This document shows positions 1 to 8,841 of a DNA stretch of 32,255 nt, piece after piece. How positions within the stretch are numbered: position 1 is the stretch's first letter; the number at the start of each line of letters is the position of its first letter. The DNA is from an uncultured Bacteroidota bacterium. GTDB lineage: Bacteria; Bacteroidota; Bacteroidia; Flavobacteriales; Flavobacteriaceae. Location: NCBI GenBank assembly GCA_902574335.1, contig CACGNO010000009.1:1-32255 (forward strand). Reading direction: 5' to 3'. Below the pieces are notes generated by a model. It was given only the letters and a program-made list of their open reading frames with translations. It ran no database searches and was not told the DNA's origin. A program made the position numbers and the translations under genes.

Positions 1-2
1 CA

Positions 3-554
3 ACTGCTAAATACAAACAAAACGTTTATTCATTTTGGATCACATCTGTAACTAAGCAGTACTTTGATGCGTGGAAAAAGCAAATGCAATTATTAAAGAA
101 CAAAAAGAAATCGTTTGTTTCAATTAAAAACGACATGCTTTGGTACCATCTTTTACAGCCAGCATATTTGTTATTAATTCTCGTTGTTTTTTCAAAAAAG
201 GTTGTTGTCTTTGCTTTAATAAGCGGAATAATTTCATTTTTATTTTTAGAGTGTATTAACTATATAGAGCATTATGGACTGAAGAGGTTTAAAACTTCTA
301 CTGGTCGATATGAAAGGGTACAAGCTCATCATTCTTGGAACTCAAACCACAATATTGGCAGAATTGTTTTATACGAACTGACTAGACATAGCGACCATCA
401 CTTTAAAGCATCAAAAAAATACCAAATTCTTGATTGTCATGATGAGGCTCCTCAACTTCCATATGGTTATCCAGCATCAATTTTACTTAGCCTAGTTCCT
501 CCTTTATGGTTTTTTATTGTTAATCCTTTGGTGCCTAAAAAGATGAAGGTTTAA
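3..554 (+). CDS. alkB: Alkane 1-monooxygenase (AlkB family), C-terminal part, 5' truncated by window edge
   Basis: This is the 3' end of an integral-membrane di-iron hydroxylase of the AlkB/fatty-acid-hydroxylase superfamily, which oxidises terminal methyl groups of medium-chain alkanes using rubredoxin electrons. The frame is open from the window edge (first full codon at 3), so the ATG at 84 given in the ORF track is internal. The upstream codons read TAKYKQNVYSFWITSV, which fits AlkB. The histidine boxes NYIEHYG and TRHSDHHF are visible, as is the AlkB-typical DEAPQLPYGYP near the C-terminus. A hydrophobic hairpin precedes NYIEHYG and another hydrophobic stretch lies near the end. The first two His boxes would be upstream of the window. 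gltX starts 20 bp after the stop, so the two may be co-transcribed. Family assignment is firm; the true substrate (alkane or another lipid) is not shown by the sequence. Confidence 0.88.
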   Translation, partial: TAKYKQNVYSFWITSVTKQYFDAWKKQMQLLKNKKKSFVSIKNDMLWYHLLQPAYLLLILVVFSKKVVVFALISGIISFLFLECINYIEHYGLKRFKTSTGRYERVQAHHSWNSNHNIGRIVLYELTRHSDHHFKASKKYQILDCHDEAPQLPYGYPASILLSLVPPLWFFIVNPLVPKKMKV

Positions 555-574
555 AACGAATAGGTTAGACAAAA

Positions 575-2098
575 ATGACAAAAAAAAACAGGTTACGTTT
601 TGCGCCAAGTCCAACAGGTCCATTGCATATAGGCGGTCTAAGGACAGCTCTCTTTAATTATCTCTTTGCAAAAAAGACGGGTGGTGAACTGGTTCTAAGG
701 GTGGAAGACACTGATCAGGCTCGTAAAGTAGAAAAAAGTCAAGAGCATATTGAAAACTCATTAGCTTGGATAGGAATAGATTTTGACGAGTCTAGCAAAA
801 CAGGTGGGCAATTTGGTCCTTATAACCAAAGCGAAAGGAAAGATATTTATAAAAAACATGTAAACGTTCTAATTGAAAAAGGTTGGGCATACTATGCTTT
901 TGATAAAAAAGAAACGCTCGACTTTCACAGGCTAGACCATGAAAAAAAGGGGAAAAAATTTATTTATAATGCTCATAACAGACTGAAGCTAGATAACTCT
1001 TTGTCTATGGATAAAAAAGATGTTGAAGAAAGAATACAAAAAGAGGGTTATGTTGTTCGCTTTAAAACACCTTCGGAAACAAACGTTGTTTTTAATGATA
1101 TTATTAGGGGAGAGATTCTAGTAGGGACTAGAGACATTGATGATAAGATTCTTTTTAAATCAGACGGGATGCCCACATACCATTTAGCAAATGTTGTTGA
1201 TGATCATTTAATGGAAATAACCCATGTCATAAGGGGTGAAGAGTGGCTTCCTTCTCTGGCCCTGCACGTGTTGCTATACAGGGCATTCGATTGGCAAGAG
1301 CCTAAGTTTGCACACCTCCCTTTAATATTAAAACCAACGGGTAAAGGCAAGCTTTCTAAAAGAGATGGTGCTAAATTGGGATTCCCTGTCTATGCATTGG
1401 AATGGGAGGACGCTGTAAATCCAAGAAGAGAGAGACTTGGAGAGAAAGCAAAAGATGAGATATATGTGGGGTTTAAAGAGGCTGGATATTTGCCGTCAGC
1501 GCTAATTAATTACATGGTTTTTTTGGGGTGGAGTCCTGGAGGTGAAAGAGAAATCTTTTCACTGGATGAGCTTGTAAATGAATTTACTTTAGAAAAAATA
1601 AATAAGTCTGGTGCTAAGTTTGATCCCCAAAAACTACTATGGATAAATTCTCAACACATTCAAGGTTTAAGCACAGACAAGCTTTGTGAAGTGTGCGAGC
1701 CTAAAAACAAAGACATTGACAAAGATGTGTTGAAAAGCTTTTTAACGCTAGTTCAACCAAGGCTGGAAACCATCAACAACTTAAAAGAAAAGTTTTTATA
1801 CTTGTTTGAGAGGCCAGCTACAGATGAAGGATTAATTAAAAAGACTATCAGCGAAGAGGTTAAACAAACTGTTTCTGCTTTTGTTTTAAAACTAGGGGCA
1901 GATAAAAGCTTAGGGGGGCAAGAAATAAGAAAACTGCTACATGATTGTGCTGTACAAAACAGCGCTAAATTTGGAAAGGTTATGGGGTTTTGTAGGGCTT
2001 GTATAGTTGGAAAAATGGAAGGGCCTGATGTTATTGAAATGATGGTTTTTATTGGTGTTGAAGAAACCGGACATCGTTTAAAAAAGTTCCTCGGCTGA
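575..2098 (+). CDS. gltX: Glutamyl-tRNA synthetase
   Basis: A class I aminoacyl-tRNA synthetase that charges tRNA-Glu in the cytoplasm. The N-terminal signature FAPSPTGPLHIGG, with the HIGH-type motif near residues 17-20, and the KLSKRDG (KMSKS) loop near residue 259 mark the catalytic Rossmann domain. The C-terminal half is the helical anticodon-binding domain (ILGWSPGG-like core seen as FLGWSPGG). At 507 residues it is slightly longer than the usual 470-490. The extra length lies directly after KLSKRDG, where a segment containing FPVYALEW and a charged stretch is inserted; I associate this insertion with Bacteroidota GltX. The ATG start gives a complete family N-terminus. It is distinct from glnS found 7 kb away on the other strand. 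Confidence 0.97.
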   Translation: MTKKNRLRFAPSPTGPLHIGGLRTALFNYLFAKKTGGELVLRVEDTDQARKVEKSQEHIENSLAWIGIDFDESSKTGGQFGPYNQSERKDIYKKHVNVLIEKGWAYYAFDKKETLDFHRLDHEKKGKKFIYNAHNRLKLDNSLSMDKKDVEERIQKEGYVVRFKTPSETNVVFNDIIRGEILVGTRDIDDKILFKSDGMPTYHLANVVDDHLMEITHVIRGEEWLPSLALHVLLYRAFDWQEPKFAHLPLILKPTGKGKLSKRDGAKLGFPVYALEWEDAVNPRRERLGEKAKDEIYVGFKEAGYLPSALINYMVFLGWSPGGEREIFSLDELVNEFTLEKINKSGAKFDPQKLLWINSQHIQGLSTDKLCEVCEPKNKDIDKDVLKSFLTLVQPRLETINNLKEKFLYLFERPATDEGLIKKTISEEVKQTVSAFVLKLGADKSLGGQEIRKLLHDCAVQNSAKFGKVMGFCRACIVGKMEGPDVIEMMVFIGVEETGHRLKKFLG

Positions 2099-2134
2099 TA
2101 TATTTATTAACCTCAAAAGAACATTAAATACTTA

Positions 2135-2142
2135 TAAATTTC
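2135..2142 (+). promoter_or_regulatory. Candidate -7 box for the SPFH operon (one mismatch)
   Basis: TAAATTTC matches the Bacteroidota -7 consensus TAnnTTTG at all but the last base and lies 19 nt before the ATG of the SPFH gene. No clear -33 element is visible, so this is a weak call. Confidence 0.3.
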
Positions 2143-2161
2143 GTAATTTAAAAAGAAAAAA

Positions 2162-3109
2162 ATGATCTTTTATACTTTCTTAATTTTATTTATAGTGCTG
2201 ATTCTTTTTGGCACAATTTTCATTGTAAAACAACAATCTGCTGCTGTGGTTGAAAGATTTGGTAAGTTTGTGAGCACCCGACATTCTGGGCTACAAATTA
2301 AAATTCCAATTGTTGATCGGGTTGCAGGAAGACTTAGCTTAAGGATACAACAACTAGATGTTGTGGTTGAAACAAAAACAAAAGACGATGTGTTTGTTAA
2401 GGTCAAGGTTTCTGTTCAATATAAAGTAATTAGAGACAAGGTTTATGATGCTTTTTACAAACTAGATTATCCGCAAGACCAAATTACTTCTTATGTCTTT
2501 GATGTTGTTAGGGCTGAAGTTCCTAAAATGATACTTGACGATGTGTTTGAGAAAAAAGATGATATAGCTATTGCTGTAAAAGGTGAGTTAAATGAGGCTA
2601 TGAAAAACTATGGTTTTGATATTATTAAAACGCTAGTAACGGATATCGATCCAGATGCTCAGGTTAAAGAGTCTATGAACAGAATTAATGCGTCTGAAAG
2701 GGAAAAGGTAGCTGCTCAGTTTGAGGGTGATGCGCAAAGAATTCTTATTGTGGAAAGAGCAAAAGCAGAAGCCGAAAGCAAAAGGCTTCAAGGGCAGGGT
2801 ATTGCTGACCAAAGAAGAGAGATTGCTAGAGGGCTTGAGGATTCTGTAAAGGTTTTGAACAATGTTGATATTAATTCTCAAGAAGCCTCTGCGCTAATTG
2901 TTGTTACGCAACACTACGACACCCTTCAGTCTGTTGGTTCAGCAAGTAATAGCAACTTAATACTTATGCCTAACTCTCCACAAGCTGGATCAGAAATGTT
3001 AAACAACATGGTGGCCTCTTTTACCGCTAGCAATCAAATTGGCGAGCAAATGAAAAAGGCGGCAAAAGAAAAAGAAGTTGAAGAAAATGAAAAAAACACT
3101 AATCAATAA
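2162..3109 (+). CDS. SPFH/band 7 membrane protein (stomatin/prohibitin-like)
   Basis: A membrane-anchored scaffold of the SPFH (stomatin-prohibitin-flotillin-HflK/C) family. Such proteins oligomerise on the inner membrane and often modulate membrane proteases or lipid domains. Residues 1-20 form one hydrophobic anchor. The band 7 domain follows from about residue 22 (VKQQSAAVVERFGKF, then the typical LSLRIQQLDV strand) to about 190. A charged helical region rich in Ala, Glu and Arg (ERAKAEAESKRLQGQGIADQRREIARG) predicts coiled coil, and the end is a lysine/glutamate-rich tail. The length of 315 matches bacterial slipin-like proteins. It starts 63 bp after gltX, and a lipoprotein gene follows 9 bp downstream, which suggests an operon. 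The specific partner is unknown. Confidence 0.9.
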   Translation: MIFYTFLILFIVLILFGTIFIVKQQSAAVVERFGKFVSTRHSGLQIKIPIVDRVAGRLSLRIQQLDVVVETKTKDDVFVKVKVSVQYKVIRDKVYDAFYKLDYPQDQITSYVFDVVRAEVPKMILDDVFEKKDDIAIAVKGELNEAMKNYGFDIIKTLVTDIDPDAQVKESMNRINASEREKVAAQFEGDAQRILIVERAKAEAESKRLQGQGIADQRREIARGLEDSVKVLNNVDINSQEASALIVVTQHYDTLQSVGSASNSNLILMPNSPQAGSEMLNNMVASFTASNQIGEQMKKAAKEKEVEENEKNTNQ

Positions 3110-3118
3110 AAGTTAAAA

Positions 3119-3637
3119 ATGAAAATAAATATTATATGTGCTATAGCGACATCGATTTTGTTTTTAGGGTGTGCTGACACAAAACAAAAGCTTGGATATG
3201 AATCTGAAAACGGAAGCGAAGTAGATGTTTACGTTGGAAACATAGAGTCAACTGAAATCATTCGAAAATGGTTTGATTCATATAACGCTAGAGATCTGGA
3301 AACGGTATCAAGCATTGAGCATGAAGATGTTGTTTTACATGCTCCAAATGGAATGATTATTAATGGGAGTGAACAGCACAGCGAGCTTGCAAAACAATTT
3401 CTTGCAGCATATCCTAATGCCAAATGGGAAATCCTATGGTCCATCTCATCAGACATAGCTTTTAAAACAAAGCCTTATGAAAACTGGGTAACGACATGTG
3501 TAACCGTAACGTATGGAGAGGGTGAAGAAGCAACAACTCTTCAAAGAATTATAGATGCTCAAATTGTAGATGATAAAATCAAATTGGTGTACGGATACGA
3601 AAGAACGGTATTAGCTCAAGAAGTTGAACTGGACTAG
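3119..3637 (+). CDS. NTF2/SnoaL-like lipoprotein
   Basis: A 172-residue exported protein. The N-terminus is a short hydrophobic signal ending in the lipobox LFLGC, so Cys18 should be lipidated. The rest has the layout of an NTF2-like (SnoaL-type) alpha+beta cone: a first helix around IIRKWFDSYNARDLE, the strand motif EDVVLHAPNG, and a C-terminal region TLQRIIDAQIVDDKIKLVYGY that fits the closing strands of the fold. NTF2-like domains bind small hydrophobic ligands or act as simple isomerases; no catalytic assignment can be made. It follows the SPFH gene by 9 bp and is probably co-transcribed. A second lipoprotein of similar fold lies near 22.7-23.1 kb. Confidence 0.72.
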   Translation: MKINIICAIATSILFLGCADTKQKLGYESENGSEVDVYVGNIESTEIIRKWFDSYNARDLETVSSIEHEDVVLHAPNGMIINGSEQHSELAKQFLAAYPNAKWEILWSISSDIAFKTKPYENWVTTCVTVTYGEGEEATTLQRIIDAQIVDDKIKLVYGYERTVLAQEVELD

Positions 3638-3839
3638 GTGAATTAATGAAAAACTTATCAAGCGTAAAGACCTTAATTTTAACATAAAAGATGGGTGGTA
3701 CTGTGAGATAAAAAAAGGGTCGTCTCCAAATGGAAGTAAAGCTGAAGTGTATCCTTGAATATAAAATTTCAAACAGACTACCATTTTCCGGCAATAAAAA
3801 ACATTCAATAATATCCAAACCTTTTAGTATTTTAACGTT
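3638..3839. other. Intergenic region with a 38-codon open run but no standard start
   Basis: This 202-bp gap separates the lipoprotein from the giant TPR gene. In one plus-strand frame (3643-3759) there is an open run reading INEKLIKRKDLNFNIKDGW and continuing to a TGA, with protein-like composition but no ATG, GTG or TTG at its beginning. It may be the tail of a decayed gene. No convincing terminator or exact TAnnTTTG box is seen here. Confidence 0.35.
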
Positions 3840-6800
3840 ATGAAAAGTAAAGAAGAAATAGCTATTGAGTTTCAATTAAAAAATTTAGACACTAGTCTTT
3901 TTGAGGGCTCAGATAAAATCATCAAGGTAAAGGTTGTGGTAGGTTCAGGCGCTTATGAAGACCTTAGTGTGGGTCATAATGATGTTACGCTAGAGTGCAC
4001 CATGGCTTGGAACACAGGGTCATTTGAGTATGATGTTCCAGCCAAAGAACTAATTAAGATTCTTAAAGCTAAGCCTGTAGATAAAATTTGTTCGGCAGAT
4101 TTAGCAGATTATGATAAAGAGCTAATTAAGGTAGAAGACGGAGATTTAGGGTTTAAAAAAGTAAATGACATTGAGATTGAAAATGAAAAAGAGATTATTG
4201 AATCTCTTAAGGGGACGTTATATGAAATAACATCTGCTGATGAGGATGATCTTTACACATTAATAGCTGACCAAATGAATGACCTGTATAGCAGGGGTGA
4301 TATTTGGGATTCTGAATATACTTTTCATTCGTTATTTAGTATGGAGTTTTCTGATGAAGAGCTAGGTGATCTTTATGTTGACTGGCACTATGAAAAAAAA
4401 TTGATTAAAGACGCTGATAGTTTAATAGAAAATGAGAAGTATAAGGAGGCTATTTCTGTTTATAAAGATTACATGGAATTAAAGTTTAATAAAAACTTGG
4501 ATGAAGTTTTTAGTGAAAATAAATTAAATGAGGATAGTTTAAAAGATTTAAAACAAATAGCTAAAGGGTTGGCGACGTGTTTTGAAGAGTTAGATGATTA
4601 TGAAAATGCCGTTACAAATTATAAGTTGTTAATCCCTCACACACCTGATTCGTCTTATAATTACGCTCATTTAGCTTTTTGTTGCTTAAAACTAAAGCAT
4701 TATGAAGATTCCGAAAAATATTTTAATAAAGCTATTGAAATAAACTCAAGTAATATTTGGGCAATTTCCTGGCTTGCAGATACTTTGATAGAGCAAAATA
4801 AAATTAACGAGGGAATTGAGGTTTTAAATGAAGGCATCAAAAACAACCCAACACAGCCCTCGGGACAGATGTCTATCTTTTGGTTATATCGTACAAGGGG
4901 GGATGCTTTATATGGCCTAGAAAAGTGGGGGGATTCCATCGAATCTTATTTAAAAGCGTCTAAAATTGATAGCAGTAATGCTTTTACTTTTTTGAGGCTA
5001 GGGTTTGCTTATTTTAATACTGAAAACTATTACGAGTCTTATAATTCATTTGAATTATGTCAAGAAAAAAACTCAGACTATAAGGATGCTAATATTTATT
5101 ATCACATGGGTGAGTGTAAGAGAAATTTAAAACATTATGAGGCTGCTATAGAGCTATTCGATCTCAGTATTAATAAAAACAGTGAAGACTTTACGTCTTG
5201 GGCTTATAAAATGAAAGGCAATTGCTTTTTAAAATTAAATGATTTTTCAAATGCTGCCGACTCCTACGGCAAGGGCCATAAAGATAAGTGGACATATCAT
5301 AATTTAGGTAAAGCACATTATGGTATGGCAAAATATGAGCTTGCGCTTGAAGATTTTAAAAAAGTAATCGATATAGATCCTAAGTACAAATGGGCATATC
5401 ATTGGATGGGTGATACTCTATTTAATTTAGAAGAATATGAAAAAGCACTAATGGCTTATGAAAGTTTGATTGAAAGAGATAGTTATTATATATACCAAAA
5501 AGACACATCTCATATCCTTCATAATATAGCTTTATTATATCATTTCAAAGAAGATTATGAAAAGGCCAATAGTTTTTACAAAGAAGATAATGGTTATTAT
5601 ACAAGCAATGATGGGCTTTGGTGGCATTATTGTAAAAAAATGTCTGAAGAAAATAAAAAAGGTAGTCTATACATCTCACCTAAAAACGTAAAACATATAG
5701 GGGATAAAGATGTTGAGAACATAAGCGATAAAAGCTTGCTGTCAAAAATATACTTATCAAGAGGTAGTTCAGAAATACATCATTACAGTGGGGAGAATAA
5801 GGGAAAGTTAAAGCTAGACCTGATGATTTCAGATTTAAATAAGTCTTTAATTTTAGATTCAAACAATCACGAAGCTTATTTCAATAGAGCCGCTTGTTTA
5901 AGCGGAATTTTTAATGACCCACCATATGTGAATGCTGATATAGACAAAGTCTCTGAAAAAGACAAGTCTTTGTTAAGTCTAGATGGAGCCATTGATGACT
6001 TAAAAACTTTTATTAAAACTGAAAATAAAATAGACGCACACAAACTATTAATTAAATGTTATTCTAAAAAATCTGATCTTAAAAACCTGAAGGTTGTGTG
6101 CGATAAAGCTCTTTCTTTTTTTGAGTCTGACTATTACTTGTGGGCAACTATAGGTAGAGCCTGGAAAGATAATTCTGATTTTGCAAACTCAATAATTGCT
6201 TTTAAAAAAGGAGTTGAAATTAGACCAAACAACGAATGGGCTTATGAAAGTCTTGGTGAAGTTTACTTGCTTTCAAATGATACAAAGAGCGCAATAAAAT
6301 CCTTCAAGAAAGCTCAAAGTTTAGATGGTGATAATGATACGTTTAATTATTTATTGTCTAAGGCTTATTTAGCTGATGGACAAATTGACCTTGCGCACAT
6401 GGAAATCAATAATGCTATTAACTCTTATTCGGGTGTTAAAAAATACTTTATTCAATACGCTAAGGTATGTGGAGAAAAACATAAAAAACAACACCCAAAG
6501 ATTGGGGAGATTATGTTAGAATACGTGGAAAAAACTGCTCCACATAGTGGAAGAACTGATGAAATTAAAAAAAGTCAAAAAGAATTTTTAGATGACTGCG
6601 ACTCGTTTGGGGCAGGGCAATATGGAAATTATTTAGGCTTTGGGGATTTATTTGAGCTATGGGAGCATTTTCTTGATGTTGATGTCGAAAATTTTATAGT
6701 TAATGGTTGTTATAGATCAAAACATCATTTAAGTAAAAATCCAAGCTTAAATAAAAACCAAGTCCTAGAGCTGTTAAATTATGGGACTTTTAGTGTTTTA

Positions 6801-8192
6801 GAACATGCTGCTTCAAATAAGCTCTTAGAGCTTGAGGATATTAAAAACATTATGGATAGTGATGATGGAACATACAATTATTCATATAAACTGCTTGGAT
6901 TATTGTCTAATCCCAACATTAATACCGATTCAATTGAAAAACTGAGAAACAACAAGTTTAGTTGGGTAAGGATGAGAGTGTTTACAATAATTAACAATTA
7001 TAAAGACGAGGACTTAAAAGACAGGTATAAAGTTCTTGGATTGATTGAAAATCCAAATTTTGATTCAAAACTAAAAGAAAATTTTAAAACCTCTTTAGCA
7101 AATCTTGAAGCAAATAAATATAAGATCAAGTTTAGATCAGAAGGGGCTGATACCCTTGAATATGTTTACGGAGAGCTCGATTTAGATGAAATGGCGGAAC
7201 ACATTAGTAAGTCTTTAAATAATTTTGATGAGAGTTGGGGTGAGTATTGTAGGGATAACTGGTACGATTTTGGGGAAAGCGAGTACGGTCTTAATGAGTC
7301 TTCTATTGACATAAAGATTGAAGTTGAAGACAAACAGGAAGAAGAGTTTACTTTAAATTTTGGCTCCAAAATTCATGATACACACTTGGATTCTTCTCAT
7401 GATGGCCTGTCTAAGGGATGTTTTGCTCATGTAGCTGCTTCTTATGAAAGTGGGGAGTATGGGTTTGCAGATTTTGAATTAGAGTTTGAGTTCAGGCCTG
7501 AAAAAATAAATCTAGAAACGACCGATTATAAGGAGTTAATTTCAGGTATCGAATATTCTGGATCAAGAGATGAAGATTATAATTACTCTGAGGGTGAGCT
7601 GATAAACACAACAACGCATGGAACTGACATAACATTATACTATAAGACAGAAGACAATCTTATAGATGTTACGTCTTATGATAATGAATTTGATGGCTAC
7701 ACATGGTTTGACCAAACTCAAGAATCATTTGGTCCTAAAGAAGAAGATATTAAAAAGCACTTTGAGAGAATAAGCGGAGACACAACAAAGAAAGAAGAAA
7801 AAAAGGATGGTGATAATACACAAGACATAAATAAAATCATAAGCAATATTGACATGGTTTTTTTGGGAGAAATAATGGGAGATAAAGCAGAGTCTATTGA
7901 ATACAGCGACTATAACATTGTTGTTTTTAATATCGAGGCTGAAGACCTAAAGGGTGGTGCTTTTGAAAAAATGGAGGAAATTGGGTCTGTGGAATATGGT
8001 GATTGGAATATGTTAGGTGGAATTGTTTCTGAAGAGGAGGTGAATAAAATTAAAAAGGATTTTGCCGAGGATTTAAAAAGGGCTAAGGAAAATGAAGACA
8101 TCGAGATAGATGATTATTCTCAAATATATATGTCTTTTCTTTATTGTGAAGGTGTTTATGTTTGGTCCGCCTCAACGGCTCCGATAGGATAA
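3840..8192 (+). CDS. Giant TPR-repeat protein of unknown function (1450 aa)
   Basis: Function not recognised. No signal peptide or membrane segment is visible, so it should be cytoplasmic. Residues 1-180 form an acidic alpha/beta-looking N-terminal region I cannot place. Residues about 185-600 carry a row of tetratricopeptide repeats; examples are HYEDSEKYFNKAIEINSSN and YELALEDFKKVIDIDPKY. A less regular TPR block follows at about 640-900 (SIIAFKKGVEIRPNNEWAYESLGE). Residues about 935-1085 look like short helical repeats of the variant-leucine-rich or HEAT type (HLSKNPSLNKNQVLELL, GLLSNPNINTDSIEKL). The remaining roughly 365 residues are acidic and beta-rich with no known domain; a Lys/Glu-rich linker lies near 1310-1330. 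The architecture suggests a scaffold or a regulator that binds protein partners. The start codon has no clear ribosome site, normal for this phylum. The gene converges with the next one, 9 bp apart. Confidence 0.85.
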   Translation: MKSKEEIAIEFQLKNLDTSLFEGSDKIIKVKVVVGSGAYEDLSVGHNDVTLECTMAWNTGSFEYDVPAKELIKILKAKPVDKICSADLADYDKELIKVEDGDLGFKKVNDIEIENEKEIIESLKGTLYEITSADEDDLYTLIADQMNDLYSRGDIWDSEYTFHSLFSMEFSDEELGDLYVDWHYEKKLIKDADSLIENEKYKEAISVYKDYMELKFNKNLDEVFSENKLNEDSLKDLKQIAKGLATCFEELDDYENAVTNYKLLIPHTPDSSYNYAHLAFCCLKLKHYEDSEKYFNKAIEINSSNIWAISWLADTLIEQNKINEGIEVLNEGIKNNPTQPSGQMSIFWLYRTRGDALYGLEKWGDSIESYLKASKIDSSNAFTFLRLGFAYFNTENYYESYNSFELCQEKNSDYKDANIYYHMGECKRNLKHYEAAIELFDLSINKNSEDFTSWAYKMKGNCFLKLNDFSNAADSYGKGHKDKWTYHNLGKAHYGMAKYELALEDFKKVIDIDPKYKWAYHWMGDTLFNLEEYEKALMAYESLIERDSYYIYQKDTSHILHNIALLYHFKEDYEKANSFYKEDNGYYTSNDGLWWHYCKKMSEENKKGSLYISPKNVKHIGDKDVENISDKSLLSKIYLSRGSSEIHHYSGENKGKLKLDLMISDLNKSLILDSNNHEAYFNRAACLSGIFNDPPYVNADIDKVSEKDKSLLSLDGAIDDLKTFIKTENKIDAHKLLIKCYSKKSDLKNLKVVCDKALSFFESDYYLWATIGRAWKDNSDFANSIIAFKKGVEIRPNNEWAYESLGEVYLLSNDTKSAIKSFKKAQSLDGDNDTFNYLLSKAYLADGQIDLAHMEINNAINSYSGVKKYFIQYAKVCGEKHKKQHPKIGEIMLEYVEKTAPHSGRTDEIKKSQKEFLDDCDSFGAGQYGNYLGFGDLFELWEHFLDVDVENFIVNGCYRSKHHLSKNPSLNKNQVLELLNYGTFSVLEHAASNKLLELEDIKNIMDSDDGTYNYSYKLLGLLSNPNINTDSIEKLRNNKFSWVRMRVFTIINNYKDEDLKDRYKVLGLIENPNFDSKLKENFKTSLANLEANKYKIKFRSEGADTLEYVYGELDLDEMAEHISKSLNNFDESWGEYCRDNWYDFGESEYGLNESSIDIKIEVEDKQEEEFTLNFGSKIHDTHLDSSHDGLSKGCFAHVAASYESGEYGFADFELEFEFRPEKINLETTDYKELISGIEYSGSRDEDYNYSEGELINTTTHGTDITLYYKTEDNLIDVTSYDNEFDGYTWFDQTQESFGPKEEDIKKHFERISGDTTKKEEKKDGDNTQDINKIISNIDMVFLGEIMGDKAESIEYSDYNIVVFNIEAEDLKGGAFEKMEEIGSVEYGDWNMLGGIVSEEEVNKIKKDFAEDLKRAKENEDIEIDDYSQIYMSFLYCEGVYVWSASTAPIG

Positions 8193-8201
8193 AGGTTTGT
8201 T

Positions 8202-8777
8202 CTATAAATAATCGTCAATCATTGATGGGAAGTGATGTGACAGGCGCCATATGCTTGTTGTTGTAATTTCCATAAAGCCATATTCCCAATCTTCGTTAGT
8301 GTAAATAGGTCCAGAACCAGTTTCATTGTTTTCTAATAGCTCGGAGAAATCAATATCTTTTAGAACAGGTGTCTCATATTCTGTGTCGGTTTCTTCGTCA
8401 TACCAAACGTAAATAAATTTTTTGATTTCCTCAGCCATCATCAACTGCACGCTTGCGTCACTAGGTTCCATAAAATCATACAAATCCTCGACTTGAGCTT
8501 CAAATATTTCAGATTCTTCATTTACTAAAACATCATTGATTTTTTCTTGCCACTCATCCGACCCCAAAGAGTCTGTCCAAAAACCAACAATTCCAACAGA
8601 CGCTACGTCTGGGTCGGTGGTTACTTGATCATATTTTAGCTTTCCGAAAAACTCTTCATAAACACCCCCACCAGCATATCCCAGCGCGGCAACATATGTA
8701 AATTCTTTTATTTTCTTCATTAAAATGATTGTGTGAAAACTTTTATCCTCTCTTAAGTTTATGTATGTGGCATTCAT
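8202..8777 (-). CDS. Acidic protein of unknown function, convergent with the TPR gene
   Basis: Not recognised. The protein is strongly acidic and without an obvious signal peptide or membrane helix. Features visible are a small glycine-rich stretch (AALGYAGGGVYEEFFGKL), the segment GIVGFWTDSLGSDEWQEKIND, and an aromatic-rich C-terminus (WEYGFMEITTTSIWRLSHHF). Two starts are possible: the ATG at 8777, or an internal ATG at 8720 that gives MKKIKEFTYVAALGY and is preceded by TTTTA, a common flavobacterial leader. I cannot decide between them. The stop lies 9 bp from the stop of the 1450-residue TPR protein on the other strand. Together they occupy a non-housekeeping island between the gltX-SPFH and glnS-folB clusters, so a shared role is possible but not shown. 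Confidence 0.65.
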   Translation of the reverse strand: MNATYINLREDKSFHTIILMKKIKEFTYVAALGYAGGGVYEEFFGKLKYDQVTTDPDVASVGIVGFWTDSLGSDEWQEKINDVLVNEESEIFEAQVEDLYDFMEPSDASVQLMMAEEIKKFIYVWYDEETDTEYETPVLKDIDFSELLENNETGSGPIYTNEDWEYGFMEITTTSIWRLSHHFPSMIDDYL

Positions 8778-8841
8778 AAATTCTTGTTTTTCTCTAAATT
8801 AAGAAACGTGCTGGACTTAACAAGCGGTGTGTGTTTTATTT

